From positions 12,028,878 through 12,092,877 of the forward strand of contig NW_002060943.1 of the NCBI RefSeq assembly GCF_000150275.1: 64,000 bases of DNA, in the 5' to 3' direction. Under the pieces are notes generated by a model. The model was not told where the DNA came from. It ran no database searches and worked only from the letters and a program-made list of their open reading frames with translations. Source of the DNA: Trichoplax adhaerens. Its lineage: Eukaryota > Placozoa > Uniplacotomia > Trichoplacea > Trichoplacidae. Made by a program: the position numbers and the translations under genes. How positions within the stretch are numbered: position 1 is the first letter of the stretch; every line of letters begins with the position of its first letter. Below are positions 61,768 through 64,000 of this stretch, piece after piece.

Positions 61768-63483
61768 TTATTGACAGATATCATTATCAAGTCTAGGGCA
61801 AATGCTGTTATTGTCCGATGGTTTATTTATTTCCGTATCATTTCTTTTAAATAACCAAACTAGGTTGTTAAGCGCTCTTCTTGTTGTCGCTTTAGCCTGA
61901 CTATACCAAGATTGTTGAGCTAAACGTACATCATTGATGTAATTTTTCGTAAATATTGCATCGGATAGGCCATTGCTAATATGAGTAAGTGATACTTGAA
62001 TTGTCAGAGCATTCTCAAACATAGAAATGGCCTCATTATACAGACACTGATGATAGTAAACCAGTCCGATGTTATTGTACGCTTGTGCAATTTCGAGATG
62101 GTTATCGCCGAGGACTGATCGTTTAATTTGAAGTAGCTTTTTAAACACATCAACAGCTCGATCATACTGTCTTAAATTATATCGGATAATTCCAATCTTG
62201 TCGTATAGATTTGCGATATCAAGATGATAAAAATTAAGAACCATCAATCGGATGTTCAAAGCATCATGAAACATAGAAAGGGCCTTATTATTTTGACCTT
62301 GAGTAAGATATACATTTCCCATATGATAAAATGTATTTGCATCGTGAAGGTTCTCCAAACTATTAATTGACCAATGCCTGATACTGCTCGCTGTCTCATG
62401 GCTAGAAAGAGCCATATCATAATTTCCCAAATTACGGTAGACAATTCCAAGACAGTCATATGAATTAGCAACGTGAGGATTATAACAGTCAAGAGCCAGT
62501 GAGCGAATTTTAAGCGCTATTTTATGCATAGACAGAGCTTTGTTATACTTACCTTGATCATCATATACATTTCCCATTTTACTATATAAATAGGCGACAT
62601 CAGGATGGTCATTATCAAGAAATAATAACTTGGCATTAAGTGATTTTTCGTACATCGCTAGAGCTTCATCATATCTCTTTAATCTATAATAGATCTTACC
62701 AATGTTGATATAGATGAAAGATTGTTTAATATCCGGATAATTATCATCGAGTAGCAATAAATAGATTTCAAGCGACTTTTCAAACAATTCAAGAGCCTTA
62801 TCGTCTTTTCCTTGTGTCTTCTTGACTACGGCTAAGTTGTAATAAGATTGTGCAACATCCGTATGTTGATCATCAAGGATTGATAATCGAATTTGAAGAG
62901 ATTTATTATAGTTAGAGACAGCATCTTCATATCTACCTTGTTTGAAATTAACAAGTCCAATTTGATTGTATGAATGGCTAATATCGAACTTTAAATTTTC
63001 ACTTTCTGCCGATTTGATATTCAAACGTATGTCTAGCGATTCATTATAGCAACGGAATGCACCTCTTAGAGAACCTTTTAATAATAATATCTCACCTATT
63101 CTGTCTATACTTTGTGCTGTTTTGACATAATCTTGTAGTCTATTAGCCATTTCTTCTGCCTTATTACCAAATTCATAAGCCTTATCCCATTCCCCAGTTT
63201 TTATATAAATATCACAAATGTGAAGGTAAATATTAAATTTTAAACGATTAATATCCGCTGAATAATAAGCGATTAACTCGGCTTCATAGAGAGCCTGCAC
63301 ATAATAGCGTAGTGCTTCCTTGAAATTGCAAAGCTTGTCGTGATGTTGTCCTGATTCATACTGGGATTGTATTTGTTGAGGAATAATCGGCTTGACGGAA
63401 TTATTGATATCCATTTTTTTTCTAAAATAGCTGCTATCAGTCGATGATTTGCTGGACCACTTGCTCTTAGAAAGCAAATTCAA
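61768..63483 (-). CDS. TPR-repeat protein 3
   Basis: Open frame of 571 residues in one exon. It has a Ser-rich N-terminus, then the same N-terminal helical part as its paralogues (IYLHICDIYIKTGEWDKAYE) and about eight TPR units, less regular than in protein 2, with one 44-residue unit and one altered unit (SINSLENLHD). A basic segment (ARRALNNLVWLFKRN) near the C-terminus mirrors FKKFFRKN in protein 2. The stop at 61768 is followed 10 bases later by a strong GTAAGC donor in phase 1, the same place and phase as in proteins 1 and 2. The ancestral gene was therefore probably spliced to a further domain and this copy has gained a stop. A second ATG at 63414 is an alternative start. Confidence 0.88.
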   Translation of the reverse strand: MNLLSKSKWSSKSSTDSSYFRKKMDINNSVKPIIPQQIQSQYESGQHHDKLCNFKEALRYYVQALYEAELIAYYSADINRLKFNIYLHICDIYIKTGEWDKAYEFGNKAEEMANRLQDYVKTAQSIDRIGEILLLKGSLRGAFRCYNESLDIRLNIKSAESENLKFDISHSYNQIGLVNFKQGRYEDAVSNYNKSLQIRLSILDDQHTDVAQSYYNLAVVKKTQGKDDKALELFEKSLEIYLLLLDDNYPDIKQSFIYINIGKIYYRLKRYDEALAMYEKSLNAKLLFLDNDHPDVAYLYSKMGNVYDDQGKYNKALSMHKIALKIRSLALDCYNPHVANSYDCLGIVYRNLGNYDMALSSHETASSIRHWSINSLENLHDANTFYHMGNVYLTQGQNNKALSMFHDALNIRLMVLNFYHLDIANLYDKIGIIRYNLRQYDRAVDVFKKLLQIKRSVLGDNHLEIAQAYNNIGLVYYHQCLYNEAISMFENALTIQVSLTHISNGLSDAIFTKNYINDVRLAQQSWYSQAKATTRRALNNLVWLFKRNDTEINKPSDNNSICPRLDNDICQ

Positions 63484-64000
63484 ATTTCATGTCGGAAAAA
63501 TTACTTGTAATAATGGGACGGCGAAATTATGACGTCTTCTATCAAAATCATTTCTACAGCTTCAGCTTTGATTAACGATTTAGATATGACTACGTGATTT
63601 TATAATTTGATATTTACATTATTCAATGCGATATTAGCTTTTTGTCTTTTTGCTGTACAAGAAAAAGTTCAATTTTTAAATCGAGAAATTCATTAGATTA
63701 CACTCTCTGCTACCTTTTGAAATTTGTAACTTATTTCACAAGTACCGTATTCATTATATCGATGATGTATTTCTTGTGTGCCATCCTTTATACCGAACTA
63801 AATAGTATTGTAACTTGTGAATAACAACTTTTATTCTATTCAATATTTTTGTCATAGACATAAGTCTGTAAAAATTATCATTTCTCTTTTCCTAGTAAAG
63901 GCTACATTTTTCTTTGATAGTTGATATACGGTAGTTGATGATTTATCACCTTTGACATCAATCTACATTATTACGTGCCTTTTCAAACACGACGATCATA
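63484..64000. other. upstream flank of TPR gene 3
   Basis: AT-rich, presumably containing the promoter of the TPR gene. A 60-codon open frame at 63642-63824 is hydrophobic and unsupported. Confidence 0.35.

Noticed and set aside
1-64000. tRNA, rRNA genes and CRISPR arrays
   Set aside because: No B-box-like tRNA signature, rRNA segment or spaced repeat array was seen by eye; a tRNAscan run would settle the tRNA question.

Overview
The window reads as a piece of an animal nuclear genome, most likely a placozoan (Trichoplax-like). It is AT-rich. Its conserved metabolic genes are cut into many short exons with small GT-AG introns whose phases I could follow base by base, and it carries families typical of early-branching animals: rhodopsin-class GPCRs, kinesin-light-chain-like TPR proteins, a Roc-COR GTPase and death-fold domains. 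The placozoan assignment is inference; no ribosomal or mitochondrial marker is present.

Region 1 (about 2-14.4 kb) is a gene-dense block of conserved single-copy genes: GRHPR (+, 13 exons), MAD2L1BP/p31comet (-, one exon), NAA30 (+, 4 exons) and a mitochondrial short/branched-chain acyl-CoA dehydrogenase, ACADSB (-, 11 exons). GRHPR and MAD2L1BP converge, MAD2L1BP and NAA30 diverge, and NAA30 and ACADSB converge.

Region 2 (about 14.4-34 kb) is mostly non-coding. The ACADSB promoter and first exon were duplicated here and the copy is dead. Two intact single-exon GPCR genes and one broken paralogue follow. A degenerate Ty3/gypsy-type retroelement lies between the second and third GPCR copies.

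Region 3 (about 34-64 kb) holds three intact TPR genes on the minus strand plus a decayed one. Each intact TPR exon carries a splice donor at its 3' end in the same phase (1). For the gene at 50.3 kb, splicing in phase joins the TPR exon to two linker exons, a large Roc-COR-zinc ribbon exon and finally a CARD exon. This predicts a TPR-Roc-COR-CARD protein of about 1,387 residues, and it is the most interesting object in the window. A death-domain fragment sits near 37 kb, downstream of the decayed TPR copy. The paralogues at 56.5 and 63.5 kb splice, or may splice, to short unrelated tails.

Three copies of one LTR (542, 542 and 297 bp), each with an exact 5-bp target-site duplication, lie at 22.9, 45.4 and 59.5 kb. 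The middle one is inside the intron before the CARD exon. All gene models come from reading the sequence by eye. Small or lineage-specific exons in the long AT-rich spacers can easily have been missed.
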